Virus record (IMG/VR): IMGVR_UViG_3300044691_000392
Coordinates: 1 to 36,378 of that record
DNA length: 36,378 nucleotides
Strand: one strand, 5' to 3'
Source of the DNA: a virus
Position numbers and translations under genes: made by a program. Under the pieces are notes generated by a model, which saw nothing but the letters and a program-made list of their open reading frames with translations, was not told where the DNA came from and searched no databases. Of this stretch, positions 27,390-33,307 are shown one piece after another. Numbering within the stretch: the stretch's first letter is position 1; each line of letters opens with the position of its first letter.

Positions 27390-27577
27390 ACGGGCCCTCG
27401 CATTTTACAGCGTCTGAGGACTGCCTTCAGGCAGCGGACCGCGCCGACGGTCAAGCAGCCGCCACCGGGTACCTGCTGGCCGCCATCGCGCACGCAGTCC
27501 TGGCCGACGTTGGGCTCCAAGCGCAGCGACTCGGGGACGCGGCCCACGCCGATTCGTGGCGGGAGGCCCTGTCATGA
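27386..27577 (+). CDS. Small helical protein
   Basis: A 63-residue protein (ATGA at both ends). Helical and Ala-rich (EDCLQAADRADGQAAATG then YLLAAIAHAVLADVG), ending ADSWREALS. Resembles small actinophage proteins of unknown function with a Y-L-L-A-A-I-A-H-A-x-L-A motif. Confidence 0.6.
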   Translation: MNGPSHFTASEDCLQAADRADGQAAATGYLLAAIAHAVLADVGLQAQRLGDAAHADSWREALS

Positions 27578-27753
27578 AGCCCGTCGACCACTTCGACCTC
27601 GCCGAACAAACCATCGAGCGGGCGGCGGATCTGTATCAGAAGAACGGGCCGATTGATCACGTGAACATGTGGGTGCGGATCGCCGGCGTCCACGCCCAGC
27701 TCGCGCAAGTGCAGCAGTCCCAGATTTTGTGGACCGGAGAGATCGCGTCATGA
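27574..27753 (+). CDS. Small helical protein
   Basis: A 59-residue protein from ATG 27574 (ATGA overlap). It begins MKPVDHFDLAEQTIERA and continues with VNMWVRIAGVHAQLAQVQ, two helices with a Gln-rich second one. The first residues resemble those of tetratricopeptide-like small phage proteins; no firm match. Confidence 0.6.
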   Translation: MKPVDHFDLAEQTIERAADLYQKNGPIDHVNMWVRIAGVHAQLAQVQQSQILWTGEIAS

Positions 27754-27965
27754 CCGACACCGAAGCCGCCCGCCGGCTCACCCTGCTCTCCCTCCTCGAG
27801 ACCGCCGCCCGGCTGGAAGTGCGCACCGGGTTGGTCGCCGCCAAGTACTGCCGGGATTGCTGGTCTGTTTTGGCCGAGCTGGAGATGGGCTGCGATTGCC
27901 TGGACGCGGCGCAGGCCATGGTGCTGTCCGCCGAGCACTGGCTCGAAGGGCAGGTGGCGGCATGA
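27750..27965 (+). CDS. Helical protein with CxxC and CxC
   Basis: A 71-residue protein from ATG 27750. Helices (RRLTLLSLLETAARLEVR and AAQAMVLSAEHWLEGQ) flank a Cys cluster (KYCRDCWSV and MGCDCLDAA), suggesting a metal site. Coupled by ATGA on both sides. Unknown. Confidence 0.6.
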   Translation: MTDTEAARRLTLLSLLETAARLEVRTGLVAAKYCRDCWSVLAELEMGCDCLDAAQAMVLSAEHWLEGQVAA

Positions 27966-28147
27966 ATACCGCCTACCGCACCGCCCTGGTCAAGGCCCAG
28001 GACTTCCTCGCGTTCGACACGAGCATCGACGCCGCGATCCAGCGGGACCAGATCGCCAACGCGCTCACGGAGCTACGCAACGGCGTCACGTCACCGGCCG
28101 TTGAGGCGACCGTGTTGATGGCTGAGCTGATCGCCGGGGGTGCGTGA
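27962..28147 (+). CDS. Small helical protein
   Basis: A 61-residue protein from ATG 27962. All helix (RTALVKAQDFLAFDTSID then RDQIANALTELRNGV), ending VLMAELIAGGA. Unknown function; stop shares its A with the next ATG. Confidence 0.6.
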   Translation: MNTAYRTALVKAQDFLAFDTSIDAAIQRDQIANALTELRNGVTSPAVEATVLMAELIAGGA

Positions 28148-28299
28148 TGGTCGTTGTCATCGCCGCCTGGCTGATCGTCGGACTGTTGCGGCTCGGCACC
28201 GCCGCCGTGGTGTGGCTGGGAATCGACACGGTCTGGCGTGGTTGGCAGGCACTCGAGCAGCTGCGGCGGGACCGGGAAGACCGGGAGGCCGGCCGATGA
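28147..28299 (+). CDS. Single-span membrane peptide
   Basis: A 50-residue protein from ATG 28147 (TGATG). An N-terminal membrane segment (VVVIAAWLIVGLLRLG then TAAVVWLGID) is followed by a basic/acidic helix (LEQLRRDREDREAGR). First of a run of single-span peptides in 28147-29121. Function unknown. Confidence 0.6.
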   Translation: MVVVIAAWLIVGLLRLGTAAVVWLGIDTVWRGWQALEQLRRDREDREAGR

Positions 28300-28448
28300 T
28301 GTGGCTGTTCATCTTCTTCCTTTGGCTGTTCGCCGCCGCCCTGTTCTCTCTGGCTATCGGTAAGGCGATCGCCATCGCCGATCGCAAAGCACTGACCACC
28401 CAGACCCTCGAAGCGATGGAGCTGCAGTTCACCGGCGGTGCCCGGTGA
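28296..28448 (+). CDS. Single-span membrane peptide
   Basis: A 50-residue protein from ATG 28296 (a second ATG follows directly at 28299). Strongly hydrophobic N-terminus (MMWLFIFFLWLFAAALF) then a hydrophilic helix (RKALTTQTLEAMELQF). N-out or N-in orientation cannot be decided. Unknown. Confidence 0.6.
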   Translation: MMWLFIFFLWLFAAALFSLAIGKAIAIADRKALTTQTLEAMELQFTGGAR

Positions 28449-28630
28449 CCACCCGCGCGTACTACGCCAAACGCGGCGTGGCAACAGTCGGCGCCGCCGT
28501 CATCGGTTTCGTCTGCGCGGTGTTGTGGCTGGTCGGCGCCGTGATGGTCGGCTCCCGCGTTGGCGAGGCTTGGGCCGGCGGGCGGCAGGTACTGGTCAAC
28601 AACCACGGACGCGTCGAGGTGGCGAAGTGA
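28445..28630 (+). CDS. Single-span membrane peptide
   Basis: A 61-residue protein from GTG 28445 (GTGA overlap). A basic start (TTRAYYAKRG) leads to a membrane segment (VGAAVIGFVCAVLWLVGAV), then a short exported tail with GRQVLVNNHGRVEV. Function unknown. Confidence 0.6.
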   Translation: MTTRAYYAKRGVATVGAAVIGFVCAVLWLVGAVMVGSRVGEAWAGGRQVLVNNHGRVEVAK

Positions 28631-28827
28631 AGACCCGCGAGGAGCTACAGACCGAGAACAACGAGCTCAGGGCCGCGATGCGGGCGATCTTCGCGCGTGA
28701 CTCGAACAAGTCGACAAGCGCCCGCGAGGTGGTTATCCGCATCCGCGAGGAAGCCGGCCGCAGCGTGGTCCCCGACTACCGGGCCGGAATGTTGCTCGCC
28801 GCCGGAATGCTCGAGGGGAGCCTCTGA
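28627..28827 (+). CDS. Helical protein
   Basis: A 66-residue protein from GTG 28627 (GTGA overlap). A coiled-coil-like start (TREELQTENNELRAAMRA) is followed by REVVIRIREEAGRSV and a short hydrophobic end (AGMLLAAGMLEGSL). Unknown function. Confidence 0.6.
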   Translation: MKTREELQTENNELRAAMRAIFARDSNKSTSAREVVIRIREEAGRSVVPDYRAGMLLAAGMLEGSL

Positions 28828-29045
28828 TGGGCGATTTCATCTCCGAGTTCAAGGCGAACGTCCGCCATTTCATCGCCGACAACCCCATTGATCCGGACTA
28901 CCTGGATTACCCGCACGTGATGTACGTCGACGTGCTCCCGGTCCTGGCCTACATCGACCAGCTGGACCGCGATGGCGGCCTGACCAGCGCGGTGAGCGAC
29001 AAGTTGCGCTCCCTGATCAAAGGACTCCACCATGACTTGGCCTGA
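28827..29045 (+). CDS. Acidic helical protein
   Basis: A 72-residue protein from ATG 28827 (TGATG). It reads FISEFKANVRHFIADNPI, then YPHVMYVDVLPVLAYIDQ, then SDKLRSLIKGLHHDL. Aromatic-rich, no membrane span. Overlaps the next small gene by 14 bases. Unknown. Confidence 0.6.
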   Translation: MGDFISEFKANVRHFIADNPIDPDYLDYPHVMYVDVLPVLAYIDQLDRDGGLTSAVSDKLRSLIKGLHHDLA

Positions 29046-29121
29046 GACAACGCTCTGGATCGTGTTCTTCCTCTGTGGCACCGCGTCGTGGCTCGGGTTC
29101 GTTTGGCTGATGTCCAAATGA
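29032..29121 (+). CDS. 29-residue membrane peptide
   Basis: ATG 29032 to TGA 29119-29121. Almost the whole peptide is one transmembrane helix (TTLWIVFFLCGTASWLGF then VWLMSK). The stop overlaps the next ATG as ATGA. Its compactness recalls toxin-like or regulator peptides, but no evidence supports that. Confidence 0.5.
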   Translation: MTWPETTLWIVFFLCGTASWLGFVWLMSK

Positions 29122-29711
29122 GCCGGCACCGCATCACCCGCGACGGTCGCGGCGGGGCAGCGATCATCCTCACCGTCAACGCCGCCGTGTTCGGCGGACT
29201 CGGCGTGCTCGGCATGGCGCTCACCCCGCTGCCCACCACGCTGATCCGGGATCTCACCTCGCCGCCGGCCGCTTCGGCGTCAGTGCCGACCCGGCCGCTG
29301 TCCGTACTACCGGGGATGGGCGCCGGCCTGGAGTTGGTGCGGATCCCGCGTGGCCTGGACGTGCACACAGTTCCGTGGTCGGCCGGTGCTCATCGGCCCG
29401 TTCACTTACGTATCGAAGGGGGATATGTAAGTGAACGCCACTCCAAAGGAGGCGGCTATGTCGGACGGCACCGATCCGAAGGAAGCGTTCATCAACGTCG
29501 AGTCGCTGACTGTCGGGGAAACCATGGCGAAGGTCGCCGAACTGGAAGCGGCCGGGTTCACCGTGTTCATCCGGATGGGCACACATCAGATCACGGCCGT
29601 CACCACCGATCCGACCAGCACGTAGGCGGCCACCACCAGGGCTCGCACTCGCAGGGCGGTCACCACGCCGAGCACGGGGGCGAGCACGGGGGCGGACGGG
29701 CCGATGGCTGA
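29118..29711 (+). CDS. Membrane protein; 3' half of the frame doubtful
   Basis: ATG 29118 begins a frame with good codon bias to about 29400: a basic start (MSRHRITRDGRGG), a membrane segment (AAIILTVNAAVFGGLGVLG) and a Pro-rich stretch. The frame then has no stop until 29711. From 29455 to 29625 its codon bias collapses because another gene (29458-29625) is read in a different frame. Its final part is a Gly/His-rich tail (GGHHQGSHSQGGHHAEHGG) with good bias. Either the true gene is shorter but lacks a stop (an indel or frameshift), or the two frames overlap. The N-terminal half is likely real; the end is unresolved. Confidence 0.45.
   Translation: MSRHRITRDGRGGAAIILTVNAAVFGGLGVLGMALTPLPTTLIRDLTSPPAASASVPTRPLSVLPGMGAGLELVRIPRGLDVHTVPWSAGAHRPVHLRIEGGYVSERHSKGGGYVGRHRSEGSVHQRRVADCRGNHGEGRRTGSGRVHRVHPDGHTSDHGRHHRSDQHVGGHHQGSHSQGGHHAEHGGEHGGGRADG
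29400..29436 (+). repeat. Near-perfect 15-bp inverted repeat with 7-base loop
   Basis: GTTCACTTACGTATC (29400-29414) pairs with GATATGTAAGTGAAC (29422-29436), with one G-T wobble and loop GAAGGGG. The element is A/T-richer than its surroundings and ends 21 bases before the ATG at 29458. CTCCAAAGGAG (29441-29451) directly after it can fold back on the SD of that gene. It may be a translational switch, a protein-binding site or a recombination site. Confidence 0.75.
29458..29625 (+). CDS. Small hypothetical protein
   Basis: A 55-residue protein from ATG 29458 with an excellent SD (AAAGGAGG, five bases upstream); GTG 29431 in the inverted repeat is an in-frame but weaker start. It has an N-terminal helix and a strand (TVGETMAKVAELEAAGFT then VFIRMGTHQITAV), compact and acidic. 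Strong third-position bias supports it. Function unknown. Confidence 0.65.
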   Translation: MSDGTDPKEAFINVESLTVGETMAKVAELEAAGFTVFIRMGTHQITAVTTDPTST

Positions 29712-29877
29712 GCTGCGCTTACTCGACTGCCCCGAATGCGGTGAGCAGATCCCCGTCAAGGTCACCATCGGCGATGGCGACGAGACCGGATTCCCGATCA
29801 GCGTAATGCGCGCCGACTACCTGGCCGCGCAACTCGAACACGACCTGCGAATGGGACTTAGCCATGATCGACCGTAG
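29704..29877 (+). CDS. Small zinc-ribbon-like protein
   Basis: A 57-residue protein from ATG 29704. It opens LRLLDCPECGEQIPVKV, a C-x2-C half ribbon, then an alpha region (VMRADYLAAQLEHDLRMG) with His residues that might complete a zinc site. Overlaps the next gene by 14 bases. Unknown. Confidence 0.55.
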   Translation: MAELRLLDCPECGEQIPVKVTIGDGDETGFPISVMRADYLAAQLEHDLRMGLSHDRP

Positions 29878-30046
29878 CAAGCCCCCGATCTGCCCCGGCG
29901 CATGCGACCGGTGCGGACGCATCGCCCAGTACTGGTTCTGCGCACAGTGCCTCGCAGCGCCGATACACGTCGACCGCACACCGCGACCCAAGGTCGTGGT
30001 GCTTCCGCAGCGGCGGCACCGGTTCCTGCTCAGGGAAGCGTCATGA
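29864..30046 (+). CDS. Small zinc-finger protein
   Basis: A 60-residue protein from ATG 29864. PPICPGACDRCGRIAQYW then FCAQCLAAP gives four or five Cys (C-x3-C-x2-C...C-x2-C), a classic small zinc ribbon, followed by a basic tail (RTPRPKVVVLPQRRHRF) that could bind nucleic acid. Coupled by ATGA to the next gene. Confidence 0.6.
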   Translation: MIDRSKPPICPGACDRCGRIAQYWFCAQCLAAPIHVDRTPRPKVVVLPQRRHRFLLREAS

Positions 30047-30261
30047 CCGCCCCCAACGCCTTCGACGCGGCGTCGATCAAACTCCGCGCCGACCTCGACG
30101 AGGCCCGTGCCGTGGTCGGGTTCTTCCGGCCCACGATCCGGCCGCTGCTGCTGTCCGAACTGACCTGGCGGATGGCCGGGTGGAACGGGGAACGGCCGCT
30201 GCTCGAGGCGCTCGTCGCCGACATTCTGGCCGACGGGTTTGTGCTGAAGGCGGCGACGTGA
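30043..30261 (+). CDS. Small helical protein
   Basis: A 72-residue protein from ATG 30043 (ATGA). All helical: AASIKLRADLDEARAVVG, then RPLLLSELTWRMAGW, then LLEALVADILADGF. Looks like a small bundle. Unknown; couples to the HNH gene by GTGA. Confidence 0.6.
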   Translation: MTAPNAFDAASIKLRADLDEARAVVGFFRPTIRPLLLSELTWRMAGWNGERPLLEALVADILADGFVLKAAT

Positions 30262-30833
30262 ACGCGCCTGAAGAGTGGCGGCCCGTTGTGGACTGGCCCG
30301 AGTACCAGGTCAGCAGCCTTGGTCGCGTCCGGTCACTCGATCGTATTACCAGGGCCGGCACCGGCACGCGACTAATGCGCGGTCGGGTACTTCGGCAAGC
30401 CGCCGGCAAAGATGGCCGCCCCTACGTGAGCCTGTGTCGGCACCCCCAGCAGTACACAGCCAAGGTGTGTTGGCTAGTTGCGAGAGCCTGGCATGGCCCC
30501 TGTCCTCAGGGCCGACAAGCCCTACATGGGGACGGGAACCCAGCGAACAACACGCCCGGAAACCTTCGCTGGGGCACGCCCGCCGAGAATATGGCCGACT
30601 GCGTGGCTCACGGGAAACACCGCTATGCCAGCGCTATCAAGTGCCGCTGGGGACACCGGTTTGAAGGATCCAACCTATTCGTCCGACCACGCCCGAATCG
30701 GTCCAGTGAGCGCCGATGTGTGTCGTGCCACCTAGCTCGGGGGTACGTCCAGTGGCACCCGGACATGAAGTCGCGCTTCGCTGAAGTGGCAGATCGGTAT
30801 TACCAACAGGTAATGGCGGGTGAGTCGGCATGA
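30258..30833 (+). CDS. NUMOD4-HNH endonuclease
   Basis: A 191-residue protein from GTG 30258. Residues ~5-30 are a NUMOD4 DNA-binding motif (EEWRPVVDWPEYQVSSLG then RVRSLDR). Residues ~70-120 carry an HNH core: VCWLVARAWHG, ALHGDGNPANNTPGNLRW, GTPAENMADCV (H...N...N). The C-terminus holds IKCRWGHRFEGSN and CVSCHLARGY, a Cys pair set for zinc. Architecture as in phage homing-type endonucleases. Located as a free-standing gene within the operon. Confidence 0.8.
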   Translation: MNAPEEWRPVVDWPEYQVSSLGRVRSLDRITRAGTGTRLMRGRVLRQAAGKDGRPYVSLCRHPQQYTAKVCWLVARAWHGPCPQGRQALHGDGNPANNTPGNLRWGTPAENMADCVAHGKHRYASAIKCRWGHRFEGSNLFVRPRPNRSSERRCVSCHLARGYVQWHPDMKSRFAEVADRYYQQVMAGESA

Positions 30834-30976
30834 GCGCGCCCTGGCCGACCTGCCCCACATGCGGTGTTGATCTTTGGCAGGTGTGGGTGGGGTCGCCGCT
30901 GCGGCTGGCTCAGGGCTGCTCACAGTGCACTCCCCGCGAGGACGTCTACGCCCTGTTCGAGGAGGACACGACGTGA
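30830..30976 (+). CDS. 48-residue zinc-ribbon microprotein
   Basis: ATG 30830 (ATGA with the HNH stop) to TGA 30974-30976. CPTCGVDLWQVWVGS then LAQGCSQCTPRED is a C-x2-C...C-x2-C zinc ribbon, with an acidic tail. The next ATG shares the A of the stop. Unknown role. Confidence 0.6.
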   Translation: MSAPWPTCPTCGVDLWQVWVGSPLRLAQGCSQCTPREDVYALFEEDTT

Positions 30977-31245
30977 TGAGCAACGAGCGACTGTGCGGCC
31001 CGGACTGTCCAACCCCGGAGATGGTTCACCGCGACCCGGAACCGGACTGGATCGGTGATTGGCCGGTGATGCACGGCGAGTCCGACCATCAGGTCCCGGA
31101 CAGCCGCCACTTCAACGGGGTCTACATGGAGAACTCGGAGGCGTATTGCCTGTGTGGGCACCCCGTCTACTGCTCGTGCCCGGGTTGGTATGGCGGTGGC
31201 GGTTTGTCGGGCATGGAGATTCGCCGCGCCGAGGAGACACCGTGA
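30976..31245 (+). CDS. Cys/His-rich small protein
   Basis: An 89-residue protein from ATG 30976. LCGPDCPTPEMVHRDPEP, then VMHGESDHQVPDS, then YCLCGHPVYCSCPGWYGG give eight or more Cys/His and could form two metal centres. Coupled on both sides. Unknown. Confidence 0.6.
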   Translation: MSNERLCGPDCPTPEMVHRDPEPDWIGDWPVMHGESDHQVPDSRHFNGVYMENSEAYCLCGHPVYCSCPGWYGGGGLSGMEIRRAEETP

Positions 31246-31418
31246 CCTTCCTCGGCGCAATCACCGCGCAGCCGTGCCCCCGCTGCCACCGGCCCATGCG
31301 TCTCGTTGGGCAGGTTCGCGTCTGTCCGGATCAGATCCACTGCAGGGCGGCCACTCCACGGATGACATCCAGTCGGGACTTCTACGTGCAGGTCATGCGA
31401 CGGGGCGTGGCCGCGTGA
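31242..31418 (+). CDS. Small zinc-ribbon-like protein
   Basis: A 58-residue protein from GTG 31242 (GTGA). QPCPRCHRPMRLVGQVRV then CPDQIHCRAA follows a C-x2-C...C-x5-C ribbon. The tail is basic. Coupled to the LuxR-type gene by GTGA. Function unknown, possibly nucleic-acid binding. Confidence 0.6.
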   Translation: MTFLGAITAQPCPRCHRPMRLVGQVRVCPDQIHCRAATPRMTSSRDFYVQVMRRGVAA

Positions 31419-31624
31419 ACAACACCGACCCCACCATCAGCGAACGCCACATCCAAATCCTCGCCCTCGTCGCCGAAGGCATGACCAACGCCCAAATCGG
31501 CGCCGAACTCCACCTGTCCCACCACACCGTGAGCACATACCTGAAGGACTTCTACCGCCGCTTCGGGGCCAACGACCGGGCCCACGCCGTACTACTGGCC
31601 ATGCGGGCGGGGGTGCTGCGATGA
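31415..31624 (+). CDS. Solitary LuxR-type HTH protein
   Basis: A 69-residue protein from GTG 31415. ISERHIQILALVAEGMTN then AQIGAELHLSHHTVSTYLK and RRFGANDRAHAV is a complete GerE/LuxR C-terminal DNA-binding domain with no receiver or ligand domain. Such a free HTH might repress or activate phage or host genes constitutively. Its last codons (AMRAGVLR) are duplicated at 32510-32533. Coupled by ATGA to the methyltransferase. Confidence 0.8.
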   Translation: MNNTDPTISERHIQILALVAEGMTNAQIGAELHLSHHTVSTYLKDFYRRFGANDRAHAVLLAMRAGVLR

Positions 31625-32295
31625 GCCTCTACTACAGCGACGACTTCGTAACACTCCACCACGGCGACTGCCGGGAGATCGCCGACTGGCTCACCGCTGA
31701 TGTTTTGGTGACAGACCCGCCGTATGGGCGCTCCTGGAAGCAGGGGGAGTTGAAGAGGTCCAAGTCACCGAGCCACAAGGGCATCGCCAACGACCTAGAC
31801 GTATCTGTCCGCGACGACGCACTTCAACTGTGGGGAAACCGCCCCGCGATCGTTTTCGGAGATCTGATGCTCCCGCCGCCCGTGGGCGTGAAGCAAGTGA
31901 TGGTCTACCGCAAGCCAGTCGACGCCGGAGTACGCGGTGCCACTGGTGGGCGGCGGCGAGACATTGAAGCCGTGTACCTCCTCGGACCGTGGAAATCAGG
32001 CATTGGAGGCAAGACCAGCGTTATTTGCAGCGGCGCTAGGTCTCAGGGCAACCCGTCCAGTTGCGCCGGCCGATACGACCACCCGCATGCAAAGCCTCTA
32101 GATGTGATGGAGGAGTTGATCCTCATGGCTAAGCCGGGCGTGATCGCGGATCCGTTCGCCGGTTCCGGTTCAACGCTGTTCGCCGCGAAACTCCAAGGTC
32201 GCCGTGCGATTGGGGTGGAGCTGGAGGAGCGGTACTGCGAGATCGCCTCCCAGCGGTTGTCTCAAGATGCCCTCCCGTTTGGGGAGTCAGCATGA
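31621..32295 (+). CDS. DNA methyltransferase (N6-adenine or N4-cytosine)
   Basis: A 224-residue enzyme that would methylate an exocyclic amine of a target base using S-adenosylmethionine. Catalytic motif DPPY is at residues 32-35 (LVTDPPYGRSW) and the SAM-binding motif I is near the C-terminus (ADPFAGSGSTLFAA, residues 177-185). This is the beta-class order. A target-recognition region with RGATGGRRRDIEAVYLLG lies between. No partner endonuclease gene is visible, so it is an orphan phage methylase, probably masking restriction sites or host signals. Recognition site unknown. Confidence 0.85.
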   Translation: MSLYYSDDFVTLHHGDCREIADWLTADVLVTDPPYGRSWKQGELKRSKSPSHKGIANDLDVSVRDDALQLWGNRPAIVFGDLMLPPPVGVKQVMVYRKPVDAGVRGATGGRRRDIEAVYLLGPWKSGIGGKTSVICSGARSQGNPSSCAGRYDHPHAKPLDVMEELILMAKPGVIADPFAGSGSTLFAAKLQGRRAIGVELEERYCEIASQRLSQDALPFGESA

Positions 32296-32489
32296 CCCAG
32301 CCAAGGCGTCCGAGTATCTGGTGGAGCGACGTAATGGGTGAGTGCTACGTCCAGGCCGCTAACGGAACTTTTCGCGGAATCTGGGTCGGTACGTACGGAA
32401 CACCGGCCACGTCGTGGGAGCTTGACGTACCAACCAACACGCTGCCGCTGGATGCGGTGGAGATGTTGCCGTTCGGGGAGTCCGCATGA
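32292..32489 (+). CDS. Small hypothetical protein with MTase-like C-terminus
   Basis: A 65-residue protein from ATG 32292 (ATGA). It reads RPSIWWSDVMGECYVQAANG then IWVGTYGTPATSWELDVPT, a small beta protein, and ends MLPFGESA. The methyltransferase ends ALPFGESA, and the DNA around both ends is nearly identical. The shared tail is best explained by local duplication. Unknown function. Confidence 0.55.
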   Translation: MTQPRRPSIWWSDVMGECYVQAANGTFRGIWVGTYGTPATSWELDVPTNTLPLDAVEMLPFGESA

Positions 32490-32533
32490 ACGCCGATGTG
32501 CATCCGGCGATGCGGGCGGGGGTGCTGCGGTGA
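32486..32533 (+). CDS. 15-residue ORF, probable remnant
   Basis: ATG 32486 opens MNADVHPAMRAGVLR and stops at 32531-32533. The last eight residues equal the tail of the LuxR-type protein. It is coupled on both sides, but its length and identity suggest a remnant of a duplicated gene end that now links its neighbours. Confidence 0.35.
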   Translation: MNADVHPAMRAGVLR

Positions 32534-32727
32534 AGTGCGACGAATGCGGCGGAGCGCTGTCAGATCGCAGTCACGCAGTCTTCCTCGCCGACCTGGGCTA
32601 CTACCACCCCGACTGCCTACAGCGGTGCCCGTGCGGGATCGACTGGCCCGCATCAGCCCTGAAACACGCATTCGGCGACGTCCTACTGCTGTGCGCCGGC
32701 TGCGCGGAAGCCGCAGGTGCCGCATGA
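32530..32727 (+). CDS. LIM/zinc-finger-like small protein
   Basis: A 65-residue protein from GTG 32530 (GTGA). CDECGGALSDRSHAVFL, then YYHPDCLQRCPCGIDWP, then LCAGCAEAAG: a C-x2-C...H-x2-C-x2-C-x-C...C-x2-C array of at least eight Cys/His, enough for two zinc ions in LIM style. Probably protein- or DNA-binding; unknown partner. Confidence 0.65.
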   Translation: MKCDECGGALSDRSHAVFLADLGYYHPDCLQRCPCGIDWPASALKHAFGDVLLLCAGCAEAAGAA

Positions 32728-33011
32728 ACCTCACCTGGCAAAACCCGCCCGCGTCCCCGACCCCGCAAGCGATCGTCTACCGCGACGAATCCCTCGCATT
32801 GAAAACGCAACCCGGCCGGTGGGCGCTCCTGGTTTCAAAGAAAACACCACGCGCGGCCTGGTCAACCGCGTACGCCATCAACGTCGGCCAGCTCAAAGCG
32901 TTCCAACCCGCCGGGCACTACCAGGCCGCAACCCGAGGCAACAACGTATACGCCCGCTACCTCGGCGAAGGGCAACTCCCGGACGAAGACCTCGAGCAGG
33001 AGGCGTCGTGA
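32724..33011 (+). CDS. Hypothetical protein
   Basis: A 95-residue protein from ATG 32724 (ATGA). Basic, mixed alpha/beta: PQAIVYRDESLALKTQPG, then RWALLVSKKTPRAAWSTA, then NNVYARYLGEGQLPDE. The pattern of a G-R-W-A-x-L strand followed by a T-A-Y-x-I-N helix is seen in other actinophage early proteins near recombination genes, of unknown role. Confidence 0.65.
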   Translation: MNLTWQNPPASPTPQAIVYRDESLALKTQPGRWALLVSKKTPRAAWSTAYAINVGQLKAFQPAGHYQAATRGNNVYARYLGEGQLPDEDLEQEAS

Positions 33012-33013
33012 TG

Positions 33014-33241
33014 TCACTCCTCCGCGAGGAGATGTCTGTACCGGGTTTCGTATCTGACGAGGGCTCTGCGGATGACCTCGGACAGGGTTTCGCGTCGGAT
33101 CCGGGCGATACGCAGGCAGCGGTCCCAGAGGTAGTTGTCCATGGCCACGGTGTGTTGGGGAGTCACGCGCTTGATCGGGGGCACCTCCAGACGGTAGCGG
33201 CTGCCTATGCATTGCCTCAACCCGAGAGTTGTCGCTGTCAT
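33014..33241 (-). CDS. Ribbon-helix-helix repressor on the opposite strand
   Basis: A 75-residue protein transcribed leftward inside the rightward early block. The C-terminal half is RHH/CopG-like: a strand (QHTVAMDNYLWDRCLRIA) followed by helices (IRRETLSEVIRRALVRYE). I use ATG 33241; a shorter form could start nearer 33166. Its promoter region carries three TGCCTATGC repeats, likely its operator. It probably represses itself and perhaps the replication genes starting at 33308. Confidence 0.65.
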   Translation of the reverse strand: MTATTLGLRQCIGSRYRLEVPPIKRVTPQHTVAMDNYLWDRCLRIARIRRETLSEVIRRALVRYETRYRHLLAEE

Positions 33242-33279
33242 ACCCCAAGTGTACCGTGTTGCCTATGCAGTGCCTATGC
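33202..33279. promoter_or_regulatory. Three TGCCTATGC direct repeats (operator candidate)
   Basis: Identical 9-mers lie at 33202-33210, 33260-33268 and 33271-33279. The last two start 11 bases apart, one helical turn, as RHH dimers often require; a degraded fourth (TGCCTCTC) follows at 33284. They sit between the divergent RHH gene and the replication-module start at 33308. Confidence 0.6.
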
Positions 33280-33307
33280 GTGGTGCCTCTCACAGAAAGG
33301 AGCCGTG

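Larger units (their letters stand above)
31601..32529 (+). repeat. 20-bp direct repeat flanking the methyltransferase unit
   Basis: ATGCGGGCGGGGGTGCTGCG occurs identically at 31601-31620, the end of the LuxR-type gene, and at 32510-32529, the end of a 15-codon ORF. Between them lie the methyltransferase and one small gene, both ending in codons for LPFGESA. The arrangement indicates a duplication or insertion that copied gene ends. Confidence 0.75.

Noticed and set aside
29600-29711. Programmed -1 frameshift from the 29458 gene into the Gly/His-rich tail
   Set aside because: No slippery heptamer or downstream stimulator is visible near the TAG at 29623; overlap or an insertion scar explains it more simply.
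31621-32295. Restriction-modification system
   Set aside because: Only the methyltransferase is present; neighbouring genes are short and the HNH genes lie more than 0.7 kb away with homing-type domains, so an orphan methylase is the better reading.
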